A stretch of 64,000 nt of DNA from Ottelia alismoides (taxonomy: Eukaryota; Streptophyta; Magnoliopsida; Alismatales; Hydrocharitaceae): the NCBI GenBank assembly GCA_037367405.1, contig JAZKJV010000603.1:1116001-1180000 (forward strand), in the 5' to 3' direction. The translations under genes were made by a program, and so were the position numbers. The notes under the pieces are model-generated. The model was given only the letters and a program-made list of their open reading frames with translations, was not told the origin of the DNA and did no database searches. Positions within the stretch are counted from its first letter, which is position 1, and the number at the start of each line of letters is the position of its first letter. Positions 11,617-20,401 of the stretch are shown here, piece by piece.

Positions 11617-12819
11617 AGGATTTTTATCCAATAGGCCCTATGGTCATTTGTGTCATGGTAAGCACCAATTCTATGCCATACACATGTATTAGCAATTGAG
11701 TGGCTACCTATTTAGAATGATGTCATTTTGGAAGGAGATTAATATGCAAGACGATTTAACAATAAGTATTATTCTAAATATATCATGTCCTTAAAAAGGG
11801 AAGAACATCGGAAAGAAAATATTCAAATCAATGATTTATTTTAGAAAAATGAGATTCAAATACTCATGTTAGTAATATATATACAATATTCAAGTAAATG
11901 ATTGCTACGAGATCAGTAATACACAAACAATAATCACTAATTTACATTCATTTTATTATATAGTACCGAATTCAATAATATATATACACCGATTAAGTAA
12001 GTTCTTATTATGAAGTTAGTAAAGCCGTAAAAAATAGTCAGTAATTTCCATAATACAATTCTTAAGTAAATTGTTGGTGTGTGTTCAATATTGTATATAT
12101 CTATGTCATATATCACAGGTTCAGTAATATGTATACAATTCTCAAGAAATGACTATTATGAGATCAGTGATAACAAAGTAATGGTCAGTAAGGCATGGAC
12201 ATTGCTCAAGTAAGAAAGTAACAAATATTTAGTAACATATTCTCCTTCTATACGATTAATATGTAAATAGTACTTTGAAAAAGAAGTTATTAAACACATG
12301 CACATAAGGAAAAATGAATTAGTGTAATTAATGGAGTGCTTCGTTAATGAAAAAGGAAAAATATTACAGAAATGAATGCAATGTGCATTACATACACAAT
12401 GATATTACTAATCATTTGTTATGTTATTACTGATCTCACAACACAAATTTACTTGACCATTGTATACATATTACTTAATTCTTTATAAGGTAATAATTTG
12501 AATGTAAATTGTTGATCATTGTCTTGATATTACTAATCTCACAACAGTCATTTACTTGATCGAAACCATTTATTTGATCGAAGAATATTTATTATTATCC
12601 TAGCGTTTGGATATTAATCATCTGCACGAAATTATTTATTTGAAGTTTTCCTTTCCAAAACCATCTTCTTTTTTTTAAGGATACAGTATAAATGGAAATA
12701 TAGTAATTGTTAAATACATAGTAGCCTATAATTAGAAATATATTTGCTATTACACGTGTATGGCTTAGAATTAATGCTCACCAAGACGTTTATGGGCATA
12801 GGACCCTCTAGATAAGTCA
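11617..12819. mobile_element. AT-rich TIR element in TA microsatellite
   Basis: The left terminal sequence (ATAGGCCCTATGG, TTCTATGCCATACACATGT, TTAGCAATTG) is mirrored imperfectly at the right end (GGACCCTCTAGAT, ACACGTGTATGGCTTAGAAT), giving arms of roughly 100 bases. The interior repeats a motif with (A)TCAGTAAT and TTTACTTGA in both orientations. It is flanked by TA runs. No coding frame; probably non-autonomous. Superfamily not determined. Confidence 0.5.
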
Positions 12820-12838
12820 TATATATATACATATATAT

Positions 12839-13221
12839 GGGGTTGGGTTGGAAGCATGCACCCATGTGAATTTTACATGCATCAGGGCCTATATCTTGCA
12901 CTTTTTTGTTTTTTGAAAAATATCACCGTGTATATTCATCTGTATATCCCTCCAATATGTCATTCGAATTTCGTCAGAAACAGAGACTCCTACGCCCTCC
13001 ATCTAGAATGGGTCGATTGCAGCAATTCTAAGACCTTTAAAATTACCCATTCTAGATGGAGGGCATAAGAGTCTATTTCTGATGAAATTCGAATGGCATA
13101 TTGGAGGGATATGTAGATGGATATACATTGTGATATTTCTCAAAAAAATAAAAAAATGTGCAAGATATAGGCTCCGGTGCATGTAAAATTGCATGCACCT
13201 GGGTGCATGCTCCCCAACCCC
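12839..13221. mobile_element. Foldback element, family A-F, copy B
   Basis: The outer arms GGGGTTGGG..AGCATGCACC and GGTGCATGCTCCCCAACCCC pair, followed inward by a paired GCCTATATCTTGCAC block and the family core with CCTCCATCTAGAATGGG. The outer arm sequence is unlike copies A, C, D or E although its two sides match each other. TA runs lie on both flanks. Confidence 0.75.
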
Positions 13222-13232
13222 TATATATATGT

Positions 13233-13602
13233 GGTTAAATGGGGTTGCCCCTTTGGGGGGGAGCTAACTTGGTTCCCCCGCCCCATTTTTTTATTTTTTG
13301 AAAATTACTTCCGTGGATTTTCATCAATATATACCTATATTTTATCATTCAAATTTCGTGTGAAACAAAGATTCCTATGGCTTCCATCCAGACGGGGTCG
13401 ATTTTAGCAATTCTGTTACCTTAAAAAATGACTGTCTGGATGGAGGTCGTATTAGTCTTTGTTTCGTATGAAATTTGAATGACACAATATAGAGATATAG
13501 TGATGAAATTCCACAGAAGAAATTTTCAAAAAAATAAAAAAAATGAGAAAAATGGGGCAGGGGAGCCAAGTTAGCTCCCCTAGGGGCAGCCCCATTTAAC
13601 CC
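13233..13602. mobile_element. Foldback element, family A-F, copy C
   Basis: The outer arms GGTTAAATGGGGTTGCCCC and GGGGCAGCCCCATTTAACC pair, then GAGCTAACTTGG pairs with CCAAGTTAGCTC. The core around the centre reads CATCCAGAC rather than CATCTAGAAC, so this copy is more diverged. It abuts copies B and D across TA repeats. Confidence 0.75.
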
Positions 13603-13610
13603 ATATATAT

Positions 13611-13962
13611 GAGATTAATGGAGTTGCCCCAAGCATGGTTGCCCCCGTGTCATTTTCGACGTTTTTTTTTATTTTTTTTGAAAAATATTGCCATGTATAT
13701 GCATCACTATATCCATTCTATATGTCATTCAAATTTCGTCAGAAACAAACTCCTATACCCTCCATCTAGAACATGTATGATTACAACAGTTCTAAGACCA
13801 TTAAAATTACTTGTTCTAGATGGAGGGCATAGGAGTCTCTGTTTCTGACGAAATTCGAATGACATATAGGAGGGATACAGGGACGAATATACATGGCATT
13901 ATTTTCAAAAAAAAATACCGAAAATAGGGGACGGGGCAGCCATGGGCAGCCCCATTAAATCC
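13611..13962. mobile_element. Foldback element, family A-F, copy D
   Basis: The outer arms ATTAATGGAGTTGCCCC and GGGCAGCCCCATTAAAT pair, with the next segments (GCATGGTTGCCCC and GGGGCAGCCATGGG) also pairing. The core ATATGTCATTCAAATTTCGTC and CCCTCCATCTAGAACATG is clear on both sides. Related in its outermost bases to copy C. Confidence 0.75.
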
Positions 13963-14129
13963 TATACACACACGGGGAAAGGGAAGCTACTCCATGGAGT
14001 AGCTAACCTTAGCTACTCTATGGGCATTTTTTGCCTTTTTTATTTTTTTTCAAAAATACCACCATGGATTTTTATAATTATATCCCTCTAATATGTCAAT
14101 CAAATTTCATCAGAAACAAAGACCCATAT

Positions 14130-14335
14130 TGTAACGTCCCGAGCTTAGGTCCCCGGTCCGTTATCGAGGAAAACTGACCCTGCAACTTGTTGGGTTCGGG
14201 CCCAAATGGACCCGTTGACAACCATCCAAAATGCTTAAGCCCAAGTTATTAAGTAGTAATCCCCACCACTTATAAACCACACCCATACTTCGTGAGTTTT
14301 AGATATGGTACTATATTTGGGGTTGGGATGTTACA
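14130..14335 (-). repeat. TRIM LTR 1
   Basis: The first of three co-oriented LTRs, starting TGTAACGTCCCGAGC and ending GGGATGTTACA on the plus strand. The CATAT target duplication lies immediately left. On the minus strand TTTATAAGTGG may serve as its TATA box. Confidence 0.8.
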
Positions 14336-14480
14336 ACCTCCCCCACTTATATTCGCAACGTCCTCGTTGCGACATGGCCCATTCACTTATTCCCAGTGAC
14401 AGTGGCGGCTGCACGCTCCCGGCTTAGTTCCCTTCGGGTAGCCCTTTCCACTATCAGAGGGAACTCCCTCTGATACCATT

Positions 14481-14687
14481 TGTAACGTCCCGGGCTTAGG
14501 TCCCCGGTCCATTATTGAGGAAAACTGGCCCTAACAACTTGTTGGGTTTGAGCCCAGATGGACCCGTTGACAACCACCCAAAATGCTTAAGCCCAAGTTG
14601 TCAAGTAGTAATCCCCACCACTTATAAACCATACCCACACTTCATGAGTTTTAGGTATGGCACTATGTTTGGGATTGGGGTGTTACA
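14481..14687 (-). repeat. TRIM LTR 2
   Basis: The second LTR, preceded by CTCTGATACCATT (the primer site on the minus strand). It differs from LTR 1 at scattered positions, for example GGGGTGTTACA at its end, so the units are not recent identical copies. Confidence 0.8.
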
Positions 14688-14863
14688 ACCTCCCCCACTT
14701 ATATTCGCAACGTCCTCATTGCGACATGGTCCATCACTTCTTCCCAGTGATAGTGGCGGCTGCACGCTCCGGGTAGCCATTTCCTCCAACCTCTTTGTAG
14801 GGGCGGCTCCACCTCTCGGGTAGCCCTTTCCACTATCAGAGAGAATTTGGCTCTGATACCATT

Positions 14864-15069
14864 TGTAACGTCCCGAGCTTAGGTCCCCGGTCCGTTATCG
14901 AGGAAAACTGACCCTGCAACTTGTTGGGTTCGGGCCCAAATGGATCCGTTGACAACCACCCAAAATGTTTAAGCCCAAGTTGTCAAGTAGTAATCCCCAC
15001 CACTTATAAACCACACCCATACTTCGTGAGTTTTAGATATGGTACTATATTTGGGGTTGGGATGTTACA
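14864..15069 (-). repeat. TRIM LTR 3
   Basis: The third LTR, again preceded by CTCTGATACCATT. It is closer to LTR 1 than to LTR 2 by eye (GTCCCGAGC start, GGGATGTTACA end). The following internal segment stops at CCCTCTGATA where the inverted unit begins. Confidence 0.8.
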
Positions 15070-15325
15070 ACATCCCCCACTTATATTCGCAACGTCCTCG
15101 TTGCGACATGCCCCATTCACTTATTCCCAGTGACAGTGGCGGCTGCACGCTCCCGGCTTAGTTCCCTTCGGGTAGCCCTTTCCACTATCAGAGCGGGTTC
15201 CCTCTGATAATGGAAAGGGCTACCCGAAGGGAACTAAGCCGGGAGCGTGCAGCCGCCACTGTCACTGGGAATAAGTGAATGGGCCATGTCGCAACGAGGA
15301 CGTTGCGAATATAAGTGGGGGAGGT

Positions 15326-15532
15326 TGTAACATCCCAACCCCAAATATAGTACCATATCTAAAACTCACGAAGTATGGGTGTGGTTTATAAGTGGTGGGG
15401 ATTACTACTTGACAACTTGGGCTTAAGCATTTTGGGTGGTTGTCAACGGATCCATTTGGGCTCGTACCCAACAAGTTGTCCGGGCCAGTTTTCCTCAATA
15501 ACGGACCGGGGACCTAAGCCCGGGACGTTACA
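15326..15532 (+). repeat. TRIM LTR 4 (inverted)
   Basis: The inverted copy runs from TGTAACATCCC to GGGACGTTACA, followed at once by CATAT. Its internal segment (from about 15203) is inverted too and begins GGAAAGGGCTACCCG, the complement of the end of the third internal segment. Confidence 0.8.
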
Positions 15533-15702
15533 CATATGCTCTCCATCCAGAACATGTATTTTTAACGGTCTTAGATTTGCTGCAATCAACATATTCTGGA
15601 TGGAGGGCATATGATTCTCTGTTTCTGACGAAATTTGAATGCCATATTAGAGGAATATAGCTATGAAAAATCTAAGGTTGCAATTTCGAAAAAAATTTAA
15701 AA

Positions 15703-16007
15703 GGGTAAATTACAATTTGGGTCCCCATCTATGGGTCTGATCTCAAAATGGGTCCCGATCTTTAAATTGTAACGATTCGGGTCCTAAGACCATTTTGGAA
15801 ATGGAAAGTTTGGGGTTCATGACGAATATGCCCTTATTTGGAAGGGAATGGAGGTTGGGTTCTAACTTTAAAACAAGGGCATACTTGTCATTAGCCCCAA
15901 AAAATTCCTTACATTAATGATCCTGGGACCCGAATTGTTACAATTTAAAGATCGGGACCCATTCTGAGATCAGACCCATAGATGGGGACCCAGATTGTAA
16001 TTTACCC
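15703..16007. mobile_element. 305-bp Mutator-like MITE
   Basis: The perfect 9-base duplication AATTTAAAA (15694-15702, 16008-16016) flanks ends GGGTAAATTACAAT and ATTGTAATTTACCC. The inverted arms are long (over 80 bases), through GGGTCCCCATCTATGGGTCT and GGGTCCCGATCTTTAAATTG, with few mismatches. It has no coding capacity and is inserted in the right arm of foldback copy E. Confidence 0.8.
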
Positions 16008-16079
16008 AATTTAAAAAGAAGAGGCGAAAAGCGCCCAAGTAGCTAAGGTTAGCTACTCCATGGAGTAGCTTCCCTTGAG

Positions 16080-16200
16080 AAGTTGCTCCATGGAGTAGAT
16101 AAGTCGGCTACTCCACGGAGCATTTTCTCTCATTTTTTTATTTATTTTTGTGAAATTCCACAACGTATTTTCATCTATATATTCCCATAGTATATCACAC
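16080..16200. mobile_element. Foldback element, family A-F, partial copy F
   Basis: A single arm only. It reads GCTCCATGGAGTAG, then a CATTTTTTTATTT tract and TTTTCATCTATATATTCCC, as in the left half of copy E. The partner arm is missing, so it is a broken or truncated copy directly abutting copy E. Confidence 0.55.
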
Positions 16201-17024
16201 ACGTACGCACTCACACATACGCACACACACCATGTTACCTCCTTTCGTGTTCTAGTTGTTACCACTGTTTTTGGGTGATTGAGGCGATCTTGCAGCTTTG
16301 GGAAGTACATTGTCTTGAAGGCTCGCCCTCTACTATACGATTTTCGTAAGATTTGTGATCATGGAGTGTACTTCGTTTTTCCCCGTCTATACGGTAATTG
16401 TGATGACAATACTTATATAAAACTTATTTTTAACCTCTGTTTTAGCAAAGATATTTACATGATTTCTGGTTATATCGGGGATATGTTGCGATATTACTAG
16501 ATATTTTCTTTTTCGGACCTACCGAAATGACATCGATATAAGAATTTAAGTCCATGATTCCATGTAATCAAACAAACATTTTGAAGCTTTTAACTTGTAA
16601 ACACAATTTTCAAATATTCAAAATTGAACATAAATATATGACAATCTCAATAACTAATTTTATACTAATATAATATAAGAGCTTCTGGCGTACTTATTTA
16701 TATGTACGCAATATCTTATATTATAAATATATTTTATTTTTGGAAATAAAGAGATATTGCATTTCTCCAATCATATTTATATTCCTGATTTAATTTCAGC
16801 TTTGAATTACTTAAAATTATAAAGAGAAAATGATAATAATCAAAATTATGTTAATACAAATCAGTAAACACTGTTTAAACCCTTAACCCAAACATATGAA
16901 ACAAAACTTACATATTTAATTCTTATATTGCAAATAAAAGCTGATCCGGATTTCTCATAAAAAGTAACATAATTTATAGGGAGTTTTACGCTTGTGATAT
17001 GTAAATAGATTTATGCTTCTATAT
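16201..17024. other. AT-rich intergenic stretch
   Basis: A CA-rich patch (16196-16231) is followed by AT-rich sequence with only short open frames (for example plus 16279-16500). I recognise no protein, element end or RNA gene. Confidence 0.5.
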
Positions 17025-17033
17025 TTTTTGCAA

Positions 17034-18341
17034 GAGATTTTTACCTGACAGGCCCTATAAACTCTATCGATTATCACTACGACCTTTGAAACAACCTAAT
17101 TCCGCCCTTAACCCCGTAAACTTGCTCTCTCTTATCCCACAGACCATGTTGTCATATTTAACTTTATTGGAGTCAATTACTTGAGTTAAACTTGAGTTAA
17201 TCAAACAAAAGAAAATCAATGGTGGATCTTCAATCAATCTCTCTCTCTCTCCCTTCCTCCTCCTTCATCCTCTTCTTCTACCCAATCAAACGAGAAGTTG
17301 CAGAAGACCTGGAGGGCAGCGGACCTAACAGGTGAGAGGGAGGTAAGGGAGGAGGGTCGAGGTGCCTACGAAGGCTCTGCCCTTGTCCTACACCACCTCC
17401 CTCTACGGTGTCCGCGCCGCCCACGATGATTGTCGTGAGGTCAGGTCCATCCTCGTCACCCACCGTGTTGCTGTCGACGAGCGCGACCTATCCATGGACC
17501 CCTCCTTCAAGGCCGGGCTCCGTGCGCTCCTCGGCCCCGCCTCCACCCTGCCACTCCCCCAGGTCTTCATTGGCGATACGTGGGTCAGTGGTGCTGACTA
17601 ACTTAGGAGGTTGGAGGAGAACGGGGAGCTCAGGGAGGTCTTGCACATGGTTGAGCTTGAGAACCCCTGCAAGGTGCGCTTCGACTGCGGTGGTACCACG
17701 TTTGCCATCTGTGGGTGGTGCTGCGAGAGCCGGAAGGAGTTCGTGTAGGACGAGGGCAGAGCTACCAGGTGCTTCCATTGCAATGAGAATGAGTTGCAAC
17801 ATCCCCCAATAGCTTAGCCTAGGGTGAAGATGAGGGGGAAGGGGGTCCCTGTTGGGGCAGAGGTAGGGGAGGAGGGGGAAGGGGGAGAGGGCCCCTGCTA
17901 CGAGTGGAGGTGGGGGGAGGGGAGCGGGGATCTGGATGAAGGCAAAGGAGGAGGGGAGCGAGGTGGAGGAGACGTGGAGGGGGATGGGGAGGGGGCGGCA
18001 GGCCTGGAGGAGGAGGAGGTCAGGGAGGAGGAGGGCGAGGGCGACAGACCTGGAGAAGGGCGAGTGCGACGGATGTCGAGGAGGTGGGTGGGTGATGGCC
18101 TGTTGGTTCGAGAACGAGAGCTGAGGGTGAGGGGGAGTGGTACTCAATGTAAATTTGTTACATAATGGGTATAATGTAAAAGAACAGAATTCAATTAGTT
18201 TTAACATATAAATGGATGAAAATTGACCACAAGGTTTGTAAGGTAAGGGTTAGCAAGTTTACGGGGTTGATGGGAAACTAGGTTGTTTCAAAGGTCATGG
18301 AGGTAATTGGCAAAGTTTAGAGTCTGCCGGGTAAAAATCCC
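17034..18341 (+). mobile_element. Pack-MULE carrying a glutaredoxin-like fragment
   Basis: TTTTTGCAA occurs at 17025-17033 and 18342-18350, an exact 9-base duplication. The ends are inverted: GAGATTTTTACCTGACAG on the left and, reversed, GGGATTTTTACCCGGCAG on the right. The arms continue with paired blocks (GACCTTTGAAACAACCTA and AACCCCGTAAACTTGCT) over at least 100 bases. There is no transposase. The interior is GC-rich coding-like sequence from a host gene (17362-17817), sharply different in base use from the AT-rich flanks. Terminal repeats, duplication length and captured exon together define a Pack-MULE. Confidence 0.82.
17362..17817 (+). pseudogene. Captured glutaredoxin-domain gene fragment
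   Basis: The reading resembles the plant glutaredoxin-like family with a cysteine-rich C-terminus. It has a YTTSLYGVRAAHDDCREVRS block, then VAVDERDLSMDPSFKAGLRA, LPQVFIGDTWVSGAD and LRRLEENGELREVL. A tail follows with DCGGTTFAICGWCCESRKEF and RCFHCNEN, where the C-x-x-C pairs are partly kept. Members of this family lack the classical CPYC site. Two in-frame stops (17599-17601 and 17746-17748) break an otherwise single open frame of about 150 codons, and no indel is needed. The original N-terminal region is absent. It sits in a Pack-MULE, so it is a captured piece. The minus-strand open frame across the same bases (17488-18207) looks like a shadow. Confidence 0.75.
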
Positions 18342-18350
18342 TTTTTGCAA

Positions 18351-18863
18351 TAACACGTGCAGTATTCTTACAAAACTCATAGTACTATTCTTCTGTTATT
18401 TCACTTATGCCCCTGTATTACATTGATAGCACGGTGGAACATGCGTATTTTTAAAACTCGAAGAGACCCAAGTGTAAAATTGTGCTGCATGGAAGTCAAG
18501 TATTTTTATCCGGTAACATTATAAAACAGTCAAAACATATTTTCATTTTGAAAATGTCCAAAATAAATGGTTGCTGCTACATCCAAGATTTTGGTTTGAA
18601 ACTGCTTTGTTCAGCATTGCCATCATCTTTGGAATTTGCCCTCAAGCTAAACCAATCACTTTCAACTCCGATTCTTGGGCACCAACTGACAAAATAAGAG
18701 TCCTCCGTAAAACACAATACCCTTTTTAGATATACAAACTGCAGAAGGAAAATAGATAAAAATAACAAAATGTAACCAACAAGAGAAACAAAAGATGATC
18801 CATAACAAGTGCTTCAACTTTATCAGAATGACAACTGGGCACGTCAAGTTCTCTTCATCTTTT
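18351..18863 (-). other. Probable 3' UTR/flank of the inhibitor-2 fragment
   Basis: About 500 bases downstream (minus strand) of the inhibitor-2 stop codon. A splice-acceptor-like TTTTGTCAG lies near 18690, so an intron in the 3' UTR is possible. No other gene was recognised. The Pack-MULE duplication starts at its far end. Confidence 0.35.
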
Positions 18864-19063
18864 CTATGGCAAGTCATGACCGGCTTCTTCAATCTTCGGT
18901 GCAGCCGGACCTGCCTTGCGACCTCTCCCCAGGGCATCCTCCTCTTCATCCTCAGCATCTAAAAGACCACCTTTTCCTAGCAGTTCTTTCACCTTCCTGA
19001 ACTCATCATAATGAGCCCTTCTATGCTCCTTAAAGCTCAACCTCTCTCTTTCTGCGTCCGTGT
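18864..19063 (-). pseudogene. Protein phosphatase inhibitor 2 (I-2), last exon fragment
   Basis: The minus strand reads [20 protein letters not shown] followed by [20 protein letters not shown] and a stop at 18864-18866. The K-x-H-R-x-A-H-Y-[DN]-E-F block is the hallmark of inhibitor 2, the small heat-stable regulator of type 1 protein phosphatase; it includes the conserved HYNE-like region that contacts the PP1 catalytic subunit. A splice acceptor (TTCTCTCCTAG) ends at 19064, so this is a true exon and not a processed copy. A candidate donor (CAAG/GTATGC) lies at 19313. I cannot recognise the expected RVxF/SILK-type N-terminal blocks upstream, so the gene is likely partial. Confidence 0.6.
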
Positions 19064-19312
19064 CTAGGAGAGAACAAATTGAATAATGCATGTCGAACTT
19101 CGTTAAGAACACTAAGATGCATGTCTTTCTTACATGAACAAAAAGATTGCAACACAAATAAAAATAAATTACTGAAAGCATAAAGAAAAGGGAATGTTTT
19201 ACGAAAACAACTTCGGAGATATGTTTTGATTATTCTTTGTAAAGTAAATATAATGAATTTGAATGCACAAATTCCTTTAAAGAATCGATTGCAGTTGTTC
19301 CATTTTGCATAC
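19064..19312 (-). other. Putative intron of the inhibitor-2 fragment
   Basis: AT-rich, bounded on the minus strand by GTATGCAAAA at 19312 and a pyrimidine-rich TTGTTCTCTCCTAG at 19064. The boundaries are predicted by sequence only. Confidence 0.4.
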
Positions 19313-20125
19313 CTTGAGAATACAATGTTGTGAAGTGGTTCTCGTAGAGAGTGGGCAATAAGATGGCTAAGGTTGGTTTTCCTTCTTTTATAGCTATGGA
19401 CTGGCTCTGAGGCCGAGGTCAAAGCACTCTTCTAACCTTCTCTGAAGGTTATGAGTCCTACTACATGGCCAGCTATAGACTATCAGATGTGCGACCAAGA
19501 GAAATGCCGCATCAGTTGTCTCTACAGGTAAGTAAAGCATTTGAGGTTGGTTGTCAGCATTACAATACAATCCCAGGTCGAAAAATCCGGCCCTTCATGT
19601 CAGAGGTCAGCAAGGCAGTTGCTTGTGCAAAGCTTTAAAAGTTACGAGAAAAACAACCCAACCTCGATCCAATAGGCTTTTAGATCCTTCAAAATTTTGA
19701 TTATGCAGGATACTTCTGATTCAGTGATCGGAGCAGCTACATCATCTGGTTTATTGATTTGACCAACAAATGCACGGTCTAAGGCAAAGTGTTGGAGGTA
19801 ATTTTACCAAAGGTAAAATACCGTCTTTGGTAAAAGGAATCGGCTATCTGCACAATGCTGTCTGAGTTAGTATGTATTATACTGAGGTGATCTCGAAGGC
19901 TAATATATGGTCTTGGCATCGCCTAGTGGAGACGACCACCTGCAGGAATTTGGTATTTCTATCCCCTCACGCAACCAGCATACTTTGGCACATTGATTTA
20001 GTCTTGAGAATTCATCTGTGGTTATAGATTCAAGGTCTTTATGGAGGTTCATCAAGTCCCTAGATTTTTTAGGGTCAAGAGGGTCGTTGTGAATGGAATC
20101 CACAAAGGCCATGATATTGGTCATG

Positions 20126-20183
20126 AGTATATCGAAGAATTCAACAAAGGGAGAAGTATATCGAAGAATTCAACAACGGGAGA
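20126..20183. repeat. Tandem 29-bp duplication
   Basis: Two copies of AGTATATCGAAGAATTCAAC plus nine bases (20126-20154, 20155-20183) lie head to tail with about one difference. They are inside the LINE fragment. Confidence 0.8.
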
Positions 20184-20323
20184 TAAGTTATCTCTTTTCC
20201 ACGCAATGATCTCATATGTAAGTTCCTTGACTTTGCAATGCCATCTCTGGAAAGGATTGTAGGCTTCAAGGGATTGGACCCTGAATTTTATACAAGTTGT
20301 GTGAAGGATGGTTTGCTAAACTA

Positions 20324-20401
20324 GAAGGCTTCCATCATGAAAGGAGTTTTAACAAGTTTGAGGAAGGCTTCCATCATGAAAGGAGTTTTAACAAGTTTGA
20401 G
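20324..20401. repeat. Tandem 39-bp duplication
   Basis: GAAGGCTTCCATCATGAAAG and the following 19 bases are repeated head to tail (20324-20362, 20363-20401). It lies within the LINE linker region and is a separate event from the 29-bp duplication 140 bases away. Confidence 0.85.

Larger units (their letters stand above)
14130..15532 (-). mobile_element. TRIM array: three direct LTRs plus one inverted
   Basis: A miniature LTR retrotransposon with LTRs of about 206 bases (TGTAACGTCCC..GTTACA). Three LTRs run in the same direction (14130-14335, 14481-14687, 14864-15069), separated by internal segments of 145, 176 and about 130 bases. The fourth unit is inverted (internal about 15203-15325, LTR 15326-15532). 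On the minus strand each junction reads LTR-AA-TGGTATCAGAG, the plant initiator-Met-tRNA primer site, and the other side shows the polypurine tract AAGTGGGGGAGG. CATAT flanks the whole array (14125-14129, 15533-15537), as for one integration. There is no coding sequence, and no 5S-like box as in Cassandra TRIMs was seen. Confidence 0.8.
13974..16077. mobile_element. Foldback element, family A-F, copy E, with two insertions
   Basis: The outer arms GGGAAGCTACTCCATGGAGT and ACTCCATGGAGTAGCTTCCC pair, followed by CTAACCTTAGCTACT on the left and AGTAGCTAAGGTTAG on the right. The core resumes at 15538 (CTCTCCATCCAGAACATG). It holds a TRIM array (14130-15532, duplication CATAT) and a MITE (15703-16007, duplication AATTTAAAA). 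Removing both leaves about 380 bases, the family's usual length. Confidence 0.75.

Noticed and set aside
14462..14480. CTCTGATACCATT as part of a tRNA gene
   Set aside because: Only the complement of the primer site is present; no cloverleaf or B box surrounds it.
14130..15532. Cassandra-type TRIM with a 5S rRNA promoter
   Set aside because: No 5S-like internal control region was found in the LTRs; primer site and PPT alone are shared features of many TRIMs.
17488..18207. 239-codon minus-strand open frame across the Pack-MULE
   Set aside because: It is antisense to the glutaredoxin-like frame and is a proline/leucine-rich shadow of purine-rich sequence.
20126..20401. CRISPR-like repeats
   Set aside because: Two-copy head-to-tail duplications without spacers, in plant nuclear DNA.
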